In this document: positions 22,260 through 32,693 of the stretch, in pieces | Layout of the letters: each line of letters starts with the position of its first letter | Position numbering within the stretch: the stretch's first letter is position 1 | DNA from: Hibiscus mutabilis | Taxonomy: Eukaryota; Streptophyta; Magnoliopsida; Malvales; Malvaceae | Direction of reading: 5' to 3' | DNA: 64,000 nt | Assembly: GCA_019671005.1 (NCBI GenBank) | Contig: CM033745.1 | Location: 35,695,834 to 35,759,833 of the forward strand | Notes under the pieces: generated by a model | Told to the model about the DNA's origin: nothing | The model's database searches: none | The model's input: only the letters and a program-made list of their open reading frames with translations | Made by a program: the position numbers and the translations under genes

Positions 22260-23335
22260 ACTTAGAGGAAATAATTACAGGTAATGTATTATCGACCCCT
22301 AAGTATACATATTTGATTGCTCGCAATTGTTTCAACTCAAGAATTGGTGGATTTTCGATAGAGGGTTTTTCGATCTTACCTTCCTTACCCGAGTAGTCTA
22401 GTGGTTCAAAGTATGTACCTGGTCGATTGACTAGCCAATTTGCCTCTCTACGGTTGTTCCTTATCGACCGGTTCTTCATACTTCTCGGGTTCTTCTTGAT
22501 CGGCAATGTAGTTGCCGAGGCAACTAAATTCCTCATCAAAGTTAAACTCTGCCGTGGCATGAAGTAGTTGGCATTCTTTCCGGATCATCGGCATGCCTTA
22601 GTGTTTGCAACACATTTAGTTTTACTTGCTGGTCATTCACCCTCATTGTGAGTTCTCCTTTTCAACATCAATCAAAGTTCTCCTGTCGCTAGGAATGGTC
22701 TCCCGAGAATGATAGGTGCATGCTCATCCGCTTCACAATCCAAAACAATAAAGTCAGCGGGAAAAATAAATTTATCAACTTTTACCAAGTATGTCCTCGA
22801 TTTTTCCCTCCGGATGCACATAGGATCTGTCGGCTAGTCAGAGCATAGCTGTTGTAGGTCTTGCCTTCCCGATTCCTAGTTTACGGAAAACCGATTTAGG
22901 CATCAAGTTTATGCTAGCCCCTAGGTCGCATAGTGCTTTCCCGACATAGTGATTTCCAATAGAACAGGTATTGTGAAACTTCCGGGATCCTTCAACTTCA
23001 GGCGGTATGCGATTGTGCAACATTGCCATGCATCCCTCTGTCGCGGCAATCTGTTTCAAACTCTCCTAGCCTTGTTCTCTTGGACACGATGTCTTTAAGA
23101 AACTTGGCGTAGTTTGGCATTTGTTCAATTGCTTCCACCAATGGCGAGGTTGATGTGGACTTGCTTTAGGATATCAAGAAACTTCTTGAATTGGTATTCT
23201 TGCTTTTGTCGCTTCAACCTTTGTGGGAATGGTGGTGGAAGTCGGATATCTTCTATCCTTTCATTGGTTTGAAACCTGATTGACGGCATTCTTTGGGACA
23301 TCCGGAGTTGCCGATGCATGCTTATCATAAAAGCC
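22260..23335 (-). pseudogene. Athila protease and linker, copy 2
   Basis: The protease motif CDLGASINLMPKSVFRKLG is within 23059-22838. The sequence before it (MPSIRFQTNERIEDIRLPPP, 23328-23125) and the acidic linker after it (22560-22213, NWLVNRPGTYFEPLDYSGKE) match copy 1. Breaks lie near 23125, 23055, 22830 and 22560-22690. Confidence 0.86.
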
Positions 23336-23339
23336 GAGG

Positions 23340-24940
23340 CGTCATCGGTTGCGAGGCATGTTTATTGCCGGTTGTCGCGGCAATTCCCGGTTCAGCATCC
23401 GAGGCTTTGCCGCTAGGTTAAATCTTGATCTTTTTGTGGAGTTTTGTTTGACGAGCGGGTTTGGACCTCTCTAAGTTGTTGGCCACTTACGGTGGTGATT
23501 GCCTTACATTGCTCATGGCCAGTTCCTCTTGCGACTTGAGTATCGCTAGGTAAACCTCTTTGTGGTCTAGTGTTTGATTTTGAGCAAATTGTCCGACTTG
23601 ATTTTCCAATGATTTGATTGCCGCCTCTTGGTTTTGCAATCTCATCTCGGTCTGTTAATAAAAGCATCGATTCTTTTTATGAAATTACTATTCTCAGCCA
23701 TATAAGATTCATTTTTCATCATAAAAGCATTTAGAGAATTTTCCAAAGAACTAGATGTTGTCGGTTGTTCTCGCGGCATCCATTGTTGCCGTGGCATATT
23801 CTCTTTGGAATCCCGATGCTTGTGCATTCTGATTGTTTTGGTTTAGAGCATTGTTGGGATTACTCCATGAGAAATTCGGTGCTTCTTCCAAGCTGGATTG
23901 TATGTATTGGACATCATGTTGTTGCCCCGATTGTAATTCCCCACATAGAAGTTTGGATTCGGATTCTCGCATACATTCGGAAGAATTATGGTTATCACCA
24001 CATAACTCACAAAAAGAATCCATTACCTTCACTTCATGTGTGTTGTTTGGTTTTTGCATGTTCGGACCATCTTGGTTAAAGCGGCCAATTGTGCGAAATT
24101 GAATCGATGATCCTAGTTCATGTATTGTGGCTTGGCGTCTAACTCCTCCTCTTCTAGTAGATGGGAATTGATAGTCATTCTTGGCCAGCCTGTTTAAGAT
24201 TTGCATTGCTTCTTCCGGCGACTTATCTAGGAGTATGCCGTTTGCCGAGGCATCTAGCATCATCCTTGTTGGTGTATTCACGGCGTTGTAAAACATTGTT
24301 ACTTGAGTCCACACCGGGAATCCGTGTAAAGGGCATTTGTGTAGAAGTTCTCTATATCGCTCCCAAGCCTCGTACATGGATTCATCATCTGCCGGCCGAA
24401 AAGAAGTAATGTCGTTACGAAGCTTATCAGTCAAATTTGTAGGATTAAATCTAGCAAGGAAATCACGACAAAGATCAGTCCAAGATGTTATGGATCCGGC
24501 AGGAATGCTATTCAGCCATGCTTTCGCCCTATCCCTCAGTGAATAGGGGAATAATCTTAATCGTAAGACATCGGGGGTGACTCCGTGTATCTTGAACGAG
24601 TTGTAAATCTCGAGGAAAGATTTTAGATGTTGTCGTGCATCTTGATTCTTTGAGCCGCCAAATTGACCTATTGTGTTGATCATATTAAACATTACCGGTT
24701 TCAACTCAAAGTGGTCGGCTTCAATTTCGGGTGCGACAACTCCGGGTTAAGTCCATCAAGATCTTCTTCAAGATAGTCTCGAATAGTTACATTTTGGTGC
24801 AAGAATCACTCCTCCTCCGCTCGAGCATCTTGATTCATATTGCCGTCTTGATTTTCCATTGCTTCTCTTATCCTTCGTCTAAGTCTTTGTAAGGTTCGTT
24901 CGATTTCGGATCAAAGGGATATTACGGTGAAGTCGGTCTC
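23340..24940 (-). pseudogene. Athila gag, copy 2
   Basis: The best gag frame of the array is 24704-23751 (317 codons). It has the capsid-like retrotransposon gag domain (about residues 25-180: HLKSFLEIYNSFKIHGVTPD, RLFPYSLRDRAKAWLNSIPA, FLARFNP, AWERYRELLHKCP). It also has one zinc knuckle CELCGDNHNSSEC and an Asn/Gln-rich tail. The C-terminal coiled region continues in other frames to about 23420. The N-terminal part (near 24860, AMENQDGNMNQD) is cut off by a frameshift near 24740. Gag packages element RNA. Confidence 0.9.
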
Positions 24941-25047
24941 GCCCGGTCATATACCAATGCAAGACCAAAGTTTGTTAGCCCTTTGAATTTTAAACAAGAA
25001 AATAAAAAGAAAGTGCAAGAAAGTAAAAACAAAGTCGCTATTGCCAA

Positions 25048-25065
25048 TCCCGAACAACGCGCCAA
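25048..25065 (-). other. Primer-binding site of copy 2, degraded
   Basis: The position equals the tRNA-Asp site at 16652, but the plus strand reads CCCGAACAACGCGCCA where copy 1 has CCCCGGCAACGGCGCCA: one C and one G are missing and GG is changed to AA. Priming would be weakened if the change is real. Confidence 0.75.
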
Positions 25066-25070
25066 AAACT

Positions 25071-26600
25071 TGTTGCGCGTAATAAGTGCTACGCAATTGT
25101 GCAAGTATACACGTCGCAAGTTATAGTATAGAAGATATCGTCTCCACAGTGGATTGGTGCCACTTCAAGAATCTAGTCTCTTGCCTTTGTAAAAAGTAAA
25201 AACACAAGTGAAGGATTATAGAAGTTTTAACTAATAACTAATCTAGAAAGTAATTAAGTAAAAGAAAAGATGAATTCGAATGAGAGAGATAGGCTAGGTT
25301 ATCGTGAGTTGAGATGTGATAGCCGATTGGATTGTCTTGGTAAAAGAGTGCATGGGCAACTCGGTTGCCGTGGTGACTTTGTAACAACGGGTTGCCTTGC
25401 AACTAATTGATGGTTGCTTGGGCGACTAGTTGGGCAACTACTTGGGCGACTGGGCAGCAACTTCAAGGTTCGGCAGAGCGTTCTTCAATGGTTTCTTCTT
25501 ATCCCTAAGTCGAAACTCTAGCTACTTGTGCATGCCTTGATAATACATCCCTGCGTGAATCAAGGGTGAACAACAACCAATCTTGCGCTCCTCTTAGCCG
25601 TTGAAATCCTTAACTTATTCCTAAGCCGGATTAATCTTCACCATCATTGGATTGCATAAAGATCATATTCATTCGTTTCTTGAATCTAACTCTCCCGATA
25701 TTAGATAAATGGATGAAATCACGAGATCCTCTCCCAATTCACTCGCAAACAATAATAAGAATCAAGAATGAGTAAACCTTGAAATAGAAAATTGCAAACT
25801 CTTATTACCTAAACAAAAACCAATAGTTTCTCACAACCACAAAACACAATAACCATAGCCAAGTAAATTTAGTTCATGGCTAGGTTCCAAAGAAACACAA
25901 GATAAGCAATCCCTAGCATGAACCCAATCGAACAAGGAAGAAAAGATGAAGGAGGAGGCTTGTCGAAATCCTCCTTGCCCTTGATGCTTGTCGAAAATTC
26001 TCTCCTCTTGCCCTACTTGGACTTGTCAAAATTTCCCTCTTGCTCTCCTTATGGATTTGTCGAAATCTCCTTGATATTTATAGGGCTAGGCCAAAGTCCT
26101 TCTTTGAGGAGGAGTTTGAGTTGGAATTAAATTATCTTTAAAGAATATAATTCTTTATTATAATTTTATTCCTATTAGAATTTCTCCTATCCTCTTGGAA
26201 TTTAATTCTTTTTTAATCTCTGCATGGCAATCAAATTCCTTTGGGCTTGGACCTTGCTCCATGTCATCTTGGGCTTGTAAAATCATGAATTTCGATATCT
26301 ATATTGCTTCTGGTCTTTGTCGACAAATGCCATGGCAACTGGCTCGGCGTCTCCTTCATGCATTGCCCTGGCAACTAGCTCGGCATTGCTTTGGCAAGTG
26401 ATCCTGCACATACACATACAAAAACACACCAAAGCAGCATCTATTTCCACAAAAATCACCAAGTTATGTAATCAAGCTCAACGATTGAAGGAAACATGGA
26501 TTAATGCATGAATGGCTAACTATGCAACTAATATGAGCCTAAGTCTAACAATAATATGAGTAAAAAGGGTAAGAAAAATAGTACTTTTGAACACTTATCA
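25071..26600 (-). repeat. Athila LTR 3 (5'-most in sense)
   Basis: 1530 bp, TGTTGCGCG to CACTTATCA, directly followed by target copy ACCAT (26601-26605). It has an extra CAACTGGCTCGG unit near 26336, compared with LTR 1, in the GGCAACT-CGGC repeat. Confidence 0.93.
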
Positions 26601-26605
26601 ACCAT
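26601..26605. repeat. Target-site duplication ACCAT, right copy
   Basis: Pairs with 8218-8222. The RNase H frame of element A resumes right after it. Confidence 0.93.
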
Positions 26606-27700
26606 CTATATTGCCTAAGATTCAAATCCTTTTGAGTCATCAAGTATTTCAAACTCTTATGATCCATGTACACAATACACTTCTCACTATAGATATAATG
26701 TCTCCAAATTTTCAATGCAAAAACAACCGCGACAAGCTTAAGATCATGGGTAGGATAATTGCGCTCGTGCACCTTCAACTGCCTAGATGCATAAGCTACA
26801 ACTTTTCCTCCCTGCATCAACACACATCCCAAACCAATATACAATATATCGCTATAAAAAAACAAACTCCTTACCAGACTCAAGTTGAATCAAGATTGGA
26901 GCTTGTGTCAAATCCTCCTTCAACTTTTCAAAAGCCCACTGTCTATCCTCCGTCCACTCAAAATGGACGTTCTTCTATAGCAATTTGGTTAAGGGAGAAG
27001 CAATCTTCGAAAAACCATCCACAAACCGACGGTGATAACCAGCCAACCCAAGAAAACTACGAACCTCTAACGTGGACTTAGGTGACTTCCAGCCTATCAC
27101 CGCCTCAATCTTTTATAGGTCAACCTGAATCTCATCGGCTGACACAACATGCCCGAGGAAAACAACATCCCTAAGCCAAAACTCACACTTGCTCAACTTA
27201 GCATACAATTGATTATCCAACAATGCCTGAAGCACAATCTGCAAGTGTCTATCATGATCCTCCTCGATATGAGAGTACACAAGAATATCATCAATAAACA
27301 TAACCAATAATTGGTCTAAAACTTGTGAAACACCCGATTCACCATATCCATGAATGAGGTCGGTGCATTGGTCAAACCAAACGGCATCACCAAAAACTCA
27401 TAATGCTCGTACCATGTACAAAATGCAGTCTTAGGCACATCTACATCCTTTACTTTCAACTGATAAAACCTCGACCAAGCAACTCCTGAAGTTACAGTTT
27501 TAACTCCTTCCACTCCTTTGGTGCTATATGATAGGGAGCAATAGACACTAGAGTTGTATTTGTATACAACTCAATGCCAAACTCAACCTCTCTATCCGGT
27601 GGAAAATCTGACAACTCCTCCTGAAAAACACCCAAAAACTCACATACCGTACGGATGTCCTGAACACGTACCTCCTTTGATCCCAGATTCATAACATAGG
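26606..27700 (-). pseudogene. Element A pol, 5' part: reverse transcriptase and RNase H
   Basis: On the minus strand: the protease-RT spacer (RTVCEFLGVFQEELSDFPPD, near 27650), RT fragments (DVDVPKTAFCTWYEHYEFLV and MPFGLTNAPTSFMDMVNRVF), the catalytic pair FIDDILVYS (near 27290), FLGHVVSADEIQ, SFLGLAGYHRRFVDGFSKIA, and RNase H (VVAYASRQLKVHERNYPTHD; MDHKSLKYLMTQKDL). Between 27520 and 27480 the frame jumps from the start of RT (the QELL region) to FYQLKVKDVDVP. A segment of about 60 codons with the first catalytic Asp is missing. Other stops lie near 27310, 27100 and 26890. The gene continues at 8222 after the Athila array. Confidence 0.9.
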
Positions 27701-27710
27701 ATAAGAATGT

Positions 27711-28335
27711 CTAATATCTCGCATCCATCAAACGACTCTCGTCTAGAGCCAAAACAACATTGGGCAAGAACATGGAATTTTCACCCACAACAACTACTTT
27801 GTAATCATCAGCAAGTTTCATGGAAACTCGCTTAGTTTCAAAATCAACCATAGCTCTATGCTTAGACAACCAATCCATGCCCAAGATTGCATCAAAACCA
27901 TGAAACAGAAACTCTATCAAATCAACCACAAACACATGACCTTGAACAGTCAAATGACATCTCTTAAACAACATTCTCGTAACAACTGTCTCACCAAAAG
28001 AACTAGCAACAACAGCCGTAGGAACTTGTCCTTCACGGGCCAAACATGGACAATCTCGCCTCATGCGATCACGTGATCCACAAACCCAACATGTATTATG
28101 TGCTGCTCTAGCCTGGACACTCTAACCTTGCATCCTCACCCAACACTACCTCCACCTCGCCTTAACTCAGGGTGATACCTTCTATCACGTTGCTTCTTAA
28201 AACTAACCACCACCATAAGCAGAGTCTAAAACTCTCTTACCAGAGCTAGAACCTCCCACATGAATTGATGAACCTAGGTTCTGCTCAATGTCCTTCGCTA
28301 GTGTAACCAACACGTCAAAATTGGTGTAGTTAGAA
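27711..28335 (-). pseudogene. Element A gag C-terminus and protease remnant
   Basis: The minus strand encodes the end of gag (NYTNFDVLVTLAKDIEQ, near 28310), one zinc knuckle (CWVCGSRDHMRRDC, 28048-28091), then the second half of the protease (VQGHVFVVDLIEFLFHGFDA, ILGMDWLSKHRAMVDF). The usual catalytic Asp-Ser/Thr-Gly segment between knuckle and VQGH is absent. The rest of gag is cut at 28335, exactly where element B's LTR begins, so B landed in the gag of A. TAGAA (28331-28335) would be one copy of its target duplication. Confidence 0.87.
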
Positions 28336-31046
28336 TGTAATGCCCCGAATTCGAGCTCGAGTTAGAGATTCGAGTCGAATTCGGGATTAAAATAAAAATA
28401 TATATTTTTGAGTGAGAAAATATTTGGGAAAAATATCTAAAAATCATTATTTAATATATGAATATTTTTGGTAAAGTCAATTTTGAAAATGGAATTAAAA
28501 AATATGACATTTTGACTAGTGACCAAAATGTAAATAATGAAAATTGTTTTTAGTGACTGTTTTGTAAAGGGTCAAAACTTTGAATCTTTAAGGAGCTTGT
28601 TTCACAAAGTCTAATATCAGACTTTTCTCCTTAATTAGCTATTTTAAAAAGATTTGGGAAGAGTATAAATGTATTATGGGAATTAATTTTATAATTAATT
28701 TCCTAAGCAAACTTTACGTAACTTACCTTTCTCTAAAAGATTTTGTCCCAAATTCTCTTCAGCCAAACACTCTTCTCTTCTTCAAAATCTTTAGGTTACT
28801 TCTTGATTTCTTCAATCGTTTGTTTTCAAAAGAATTCTTGATTGATTTCTATCAAAACCTTATTGTTTTAATCTTTTTTCTCATGTAAATCAATACAATT
28901 AAGGAGGAAAGTCAACATTCAAATTAGGGGAGGTTGATCCTTAAGCTTGAAGTGTCACTCTGGAAGCTTTGAAGGAGTAATTCACATGGCGAATGAGGCT
29001 TTGCATTTTTAGTGAGTGAGAACATGGATTTTGGCTTTGAAATGGTTTAAAGGTGATTTATGGGAGTTTAAACATAGCTTGAAATGCTGGTTTAAACTAG
29101 AAAGTAAGTAAAAAGTGATTTCTCCCTCGGTCGTGCTTTTATGAAATGGATTTTATGCACTTGTTTTGAATGATATGGTACTTACTGTTGAGAATGATTT
29201 AAAGTATGTTTTATACTCTTTTGATCATATAATGATGATTGATGCATTTGGTAAATGATCCATGTAAGTATGTGGAATACTTGTTTAAAGCATGGTTTGT
29301 TGCTTTGGAAATGGTTTTGAATTTATGCAAATAAAAATAGTGAGGTACATGGATAATGATGAATTATATTGGCAACTGATGTGGTTTAAAATGTTATCGG
29401 ATATAGTTGGCCAGCCATAGGATTGATAGTGCACTATAAAAAGTCACCTTGGAGTTGAGGGGTTTATATAGTGTACCGAATACTCCATCCAAGTACCCTA
29501 ACAGTTGAGGGGTTATATGGTACCAAAAACTCTCGTTAGTGGATTATGCATCCAACTGATGATTGGGGTTCATGTCCTTGGGTTGTGAATGTACCCTTGA
29601 ATTCTGGTTGAGATGACATGAAGTGTTGAGAGGACACTCGTTGAATCCGTGTATCTGATGAACTATTTTGTGAAAGTAGAACTTGGTTTATGATCACTTG
29701 AAAGCCAATATAATTTTTAATGTATCATGTGATGGATGTTGATGTATAATATTGGTTTATACATGTTTACTCTTTAAGCTTTGCATATGGATTGTTATGC
29801 ATGGGAAGGATTAAATTGAGGGTTAGCAATGGGATTTGTTGTTGATCCATGATACATGCTGCATATGGTTTAATATGCTGGTTTTTGAAAGTGTTATGTG
29901 TATGGTTTTCAAGGCATGATGTTTTATGTGATGATTGAAATGGTGATTTTAATGTGGTTTTGGAAAAGGGTTTTAAAATACATTGATAGTGTGTTGTTTG
30001 AGCACTCCTCACTAAGCCTAGTGTGCTTACGCTCTCTTTTTCCATCAATGCAGAGAATTAAAGGTTGGAAGCACCGAGAAAGCAAGGGAAAATCCAAGGA
30101 CTCAGTTAACGGGAATATATGATTTTTGAACTAGACTTGTAGTAATAAAGGCAACGAGGTTCAATGTTGTTTTGGGAGGGTTTTGCAAAACTCCCTGTTT
30201 GAGCAATCCTGTATTGCTATATTGGATTGTATTTGGCCTCATATGTTTGGTTTTTGCCTTTGAATTATGTTTCGTGTGGAGGTTGGTTGTTTTCTAGGAA
30301 GCATGCCTCTAGATTTTCGTTTAAAGTAAGATGCCATGATTTGATCATGTTTCTATGATGTTTAAACATGGTTTGATCTTTAGAATTGTTGTGTATATGT
30401 TTGTGGTTTGATAGAACATGTTTGGACCCTTGATTGTATGAAAAAACAACAAAATTGGGCATTTCAGGCCTAGGTGTATCGGTACGGGTAGAAGTGTATC
30501 GGTACAGTTTTGAGCTACTGGAATTCTGAGAAAATGAATTGTAACCTGCGTATCATACACCTAGGACCGTATCGGTATGTCCCCGCATATCTATACACTT
30601 TAAGACCATATATGTACGCCTGGTTGTTATGTCAGTTGTTATTGATATTAAAGGTTTTAGATTCTTCCATTTTGGTCCCTGATTGTTATGCATGCAATTA
30701 AAGGAGTTTGGGTGGCCTCTTTAAGCATAATTTTGACATGTGAGCATGAAACCTAATTAATTAAGGATTGGTAGCTTTAAAATGGATTAAGTCCCTGTAA
30801 TTTTCCAGAATTGCAATTTGGTCCCTAAATTGTAATTGCGTACAAATTATATATCAGTTTGACCCAATTGAGTTGAGATTTCACCCGCTGCCAGTATGCA
30901 TACCATAGGTTATAATGTTGAATCTTGATAAAAATAAAAGAAAAAATGAATGTAATTCGAGTTAAATCTTTACGGGTTTGTTTCGACAAACACAATATAG
31001 CTTGCTCGGTTTAGTCTAACGACTAGGTCGGGTCAAGAGAGTTACA
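28336..31046 (+). repeat. 5' LTR of Tekay-like element B
   Basis: Starts TGTAATGCCCCG and ends GAGAGTTACA, 2711 bp, homologous to the LTR of element A in opposite orientation. A candidate TATA box (TATAAAT) is at 28664-28670. A hairpin and a pyrimidine-CAG are at 30013-30053. Three ATCGGTA-type motifs are at 30478-30590. A primer site follows at once. Confidence 0.92.
28664..28670 (+). promoter_or_regulatory. Candidate TATA box in LTR of element B
   Basis: TATAAAT about 330 bases into the LTR, after a T-rich stretch. Transcription would start near 28700. Inferred from position only. Confidence 0.4.
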
Positions 31047-31051
31047 TTTGG

Positions 31052-31067
31052 TGGTATTAGAGCTGGG
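31052..31067 (+). other. Primer-binding site of element B (tRNA-iMet type)
   Basis: TGGTATTAGAGCTGGG, five bases after the LTR. It differs from the standard TGGTATCAGAGCCAGG by two C-to-T changes and one A-to-G change. The C-to-T changes fit old cytosine methylation. Confidence 0.87.
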
Positions 31068-31239
31068 TTTGCGATAAGTAGGATGTGGTTATGATTGTAG
31101 GAATGTTGTTATTGGTTAATTAATGTTGTTTGATATGCACGATGATTGTTTATAAGCATGTTGATTGTTTATATGTCTCTGGATGACATATGTTATGTTG
31201 GGGGATATTTACGGGACACATTGCCTTATTACTATAGTC

Positions 31240-32470
31240 AGAAATGTTTTGATTTGGAATGGGAGTCTTGGAACCTCGCTTGAAGCTGGACTGATTATTT
31301 TTGTTTTAGTGTAATTATCACGTCTTCGAAAATGTGTTATGTTACGACCGAGGGGAGAATTAAGAATTAGCATGAGTGTTGCTGCCGTTGGGCAAGGAGT
31401 TGAGGAGAATGGTGTATCTCCTGGGATTTGCCACCCTAAAGTAAGTACCACCTACGCTAGTTGGGCCAGTGTTAGGTGACATGGTGCCTTTGATATAGGT
31501 GATGTCTGGAGCTTTTTAAGCTATCATTACTAGAGTGCATGTGACTGCACCAGCTGTTGGACAATCGTGGTTGTTGTTAGAGCGCCTCCATAGTTTGGGA
31601 GGAGTTGAGTTTCAAAGGATGTCACCTGTGGCCTCTATGGAATGGATGGCCAGTACTGGTCAAATTTTGGATCCAATAGGGTGTAATGATGCCCGTAAGT
31701 TGGTGGAAAACTGTGGTTGCAGGCGTGGAACGTGATGTTGTGACCTAGGAGTTCTTTTGAACTGCTTTAAGAATGAGTTTTTGGGAGTTAGGTACTTGGA
31801 TGAAAAGAAACGTGAGTTTATGGCCTGGGTTCAAAGCAGTATGTCTGCGGCTAAGTTTGAGATACAATTTGTTCGGTTGAGCTAGTATGCTCCTAAACTG
31901 GTACCGAATGAGAGGCATTGTTGTGACCGATTCTGTTACGGATTGGTACATGATGTTAAGATATACATGTTGGCTTCTAACTACACCAATTTTGACGTGT
32001 CGGTTACACATGCAAAGGATAATAAGCATAACCTAGGTTTATCGGTTCGTGTAGGAAGTTCTGGCTATGGCTAGAGAGTTGCAGACTCTGGTTCTGATGG
32101 TGGTTAGTTTAAGAAGCAACGTGATAAGAGGTATTGCTCTGAGTTGAGGCGAGGTAGAGCTAGTGTTGGGCGAGGACTATAGGGTCAGAGTATCTAGTCT
32201 AGAGCAGCACACAATACCTGTTGGGTTTGTGGATCGCGTGATCACATGAGGTAAGACTGCCCATGTTTGGTTTGTAGGGGATGGGCTCTTGCACCTGTTG
32301 TTGCTAATTCTTGTTCGAATTGTGTATCGAGCAATCATTTGAGACGTGATTGTCCGTTTTTGGTGGGTGGGCAGGTTAGGATACCTATGGTTACACCACG
32401 AAGAGGTCGTGGTCATGGCCGAGGCAGTTTTAGTGTAGAAATGTGGGTATGCAAGTAACTAGTTTTTCGG
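31240..32470 (+). pseudogene. Element B gag with two zinc knuckles
   Basis: Decayed gypsy gag. The recognisable part runs from about 31750 (FLGVRYLDEKKREFMAWVQ, YAPKLVPNERH, HDVKIYMLASNYTNFDVSV) to a first zinc knuckle (CWVCGSRDHMR-stop-DC, 32219-32260). A second knuckle follows (CSNCVSSNHLRRDC, 32312-32353), then a Gly/Arg patch (TPRRGRGHGRGSF). Element A has a single knuckle at the equivalent place, so B has a duplicated RNA-binding motif. The 5' half (31070-31740) has many stops and only weak similarity. It is a pseudogene: several stops are in frame, including one inside knuckle 1. Confidence 0.8.
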
Positions 32471-32489
32471 TGAAACGGTCGTTACGAGA

Positions 32490-32693
32490 AGGTAGTTTGG
32501 GAGATGCATTTTATTGTTCAAGGTCATGTGTTTGCGTTTGATTTGATGGAGTTGCCATCTCAGGGTTTTGATGTAATCCTGGGTATGGATTGGTTGACTA
32601 AGCTTAAGGTTGTGGTTGATTCTGAAACTAAGCGAATTTCCTTGAACTCGCTGATGATTACGAGATGGTAATCATGATTGAGAATGCTAAGTT
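32490..32693 (+). pseudogene. Element B protease remnant
   Basis: MHFIVQGHVFAFDLMELPSQ, then GFDVILGMDWLTKLKVVVDS and SETKRISL, the second half of a Tekay protease. As in element A, the catalytic Asp-Ser/Thr-Gly part is missing. The frame is cut at 32693 by the solo LTR and resumes at 38028. Confidence 0.82.

Larger units (their letters stand above)
8223..26600 (-). mobile_element. Athila-type array: three LTRs and two internal regions
   Basis: One target duplication (ACCAT) encloses LTR (8223-9735), internal (9736-16675), LTR (16676-18116), internal (18117-25070) and LTR (25071-26600). All parts lie on the minus strand and in the same order, and the copies are very similar. The primer site (complement of TGGCGCCGTTGCCGGGGA, the tRNA-Asp type), the protease motif CDLGASINLMP and an extra reading frame after pol fit the Athila lineage. 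Such arrays can form by unequal crossing-over between the LTRs of one insertion. A misassembly cannot be excluded. Both internal regions are frameshifted. Confidence 0.92.
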
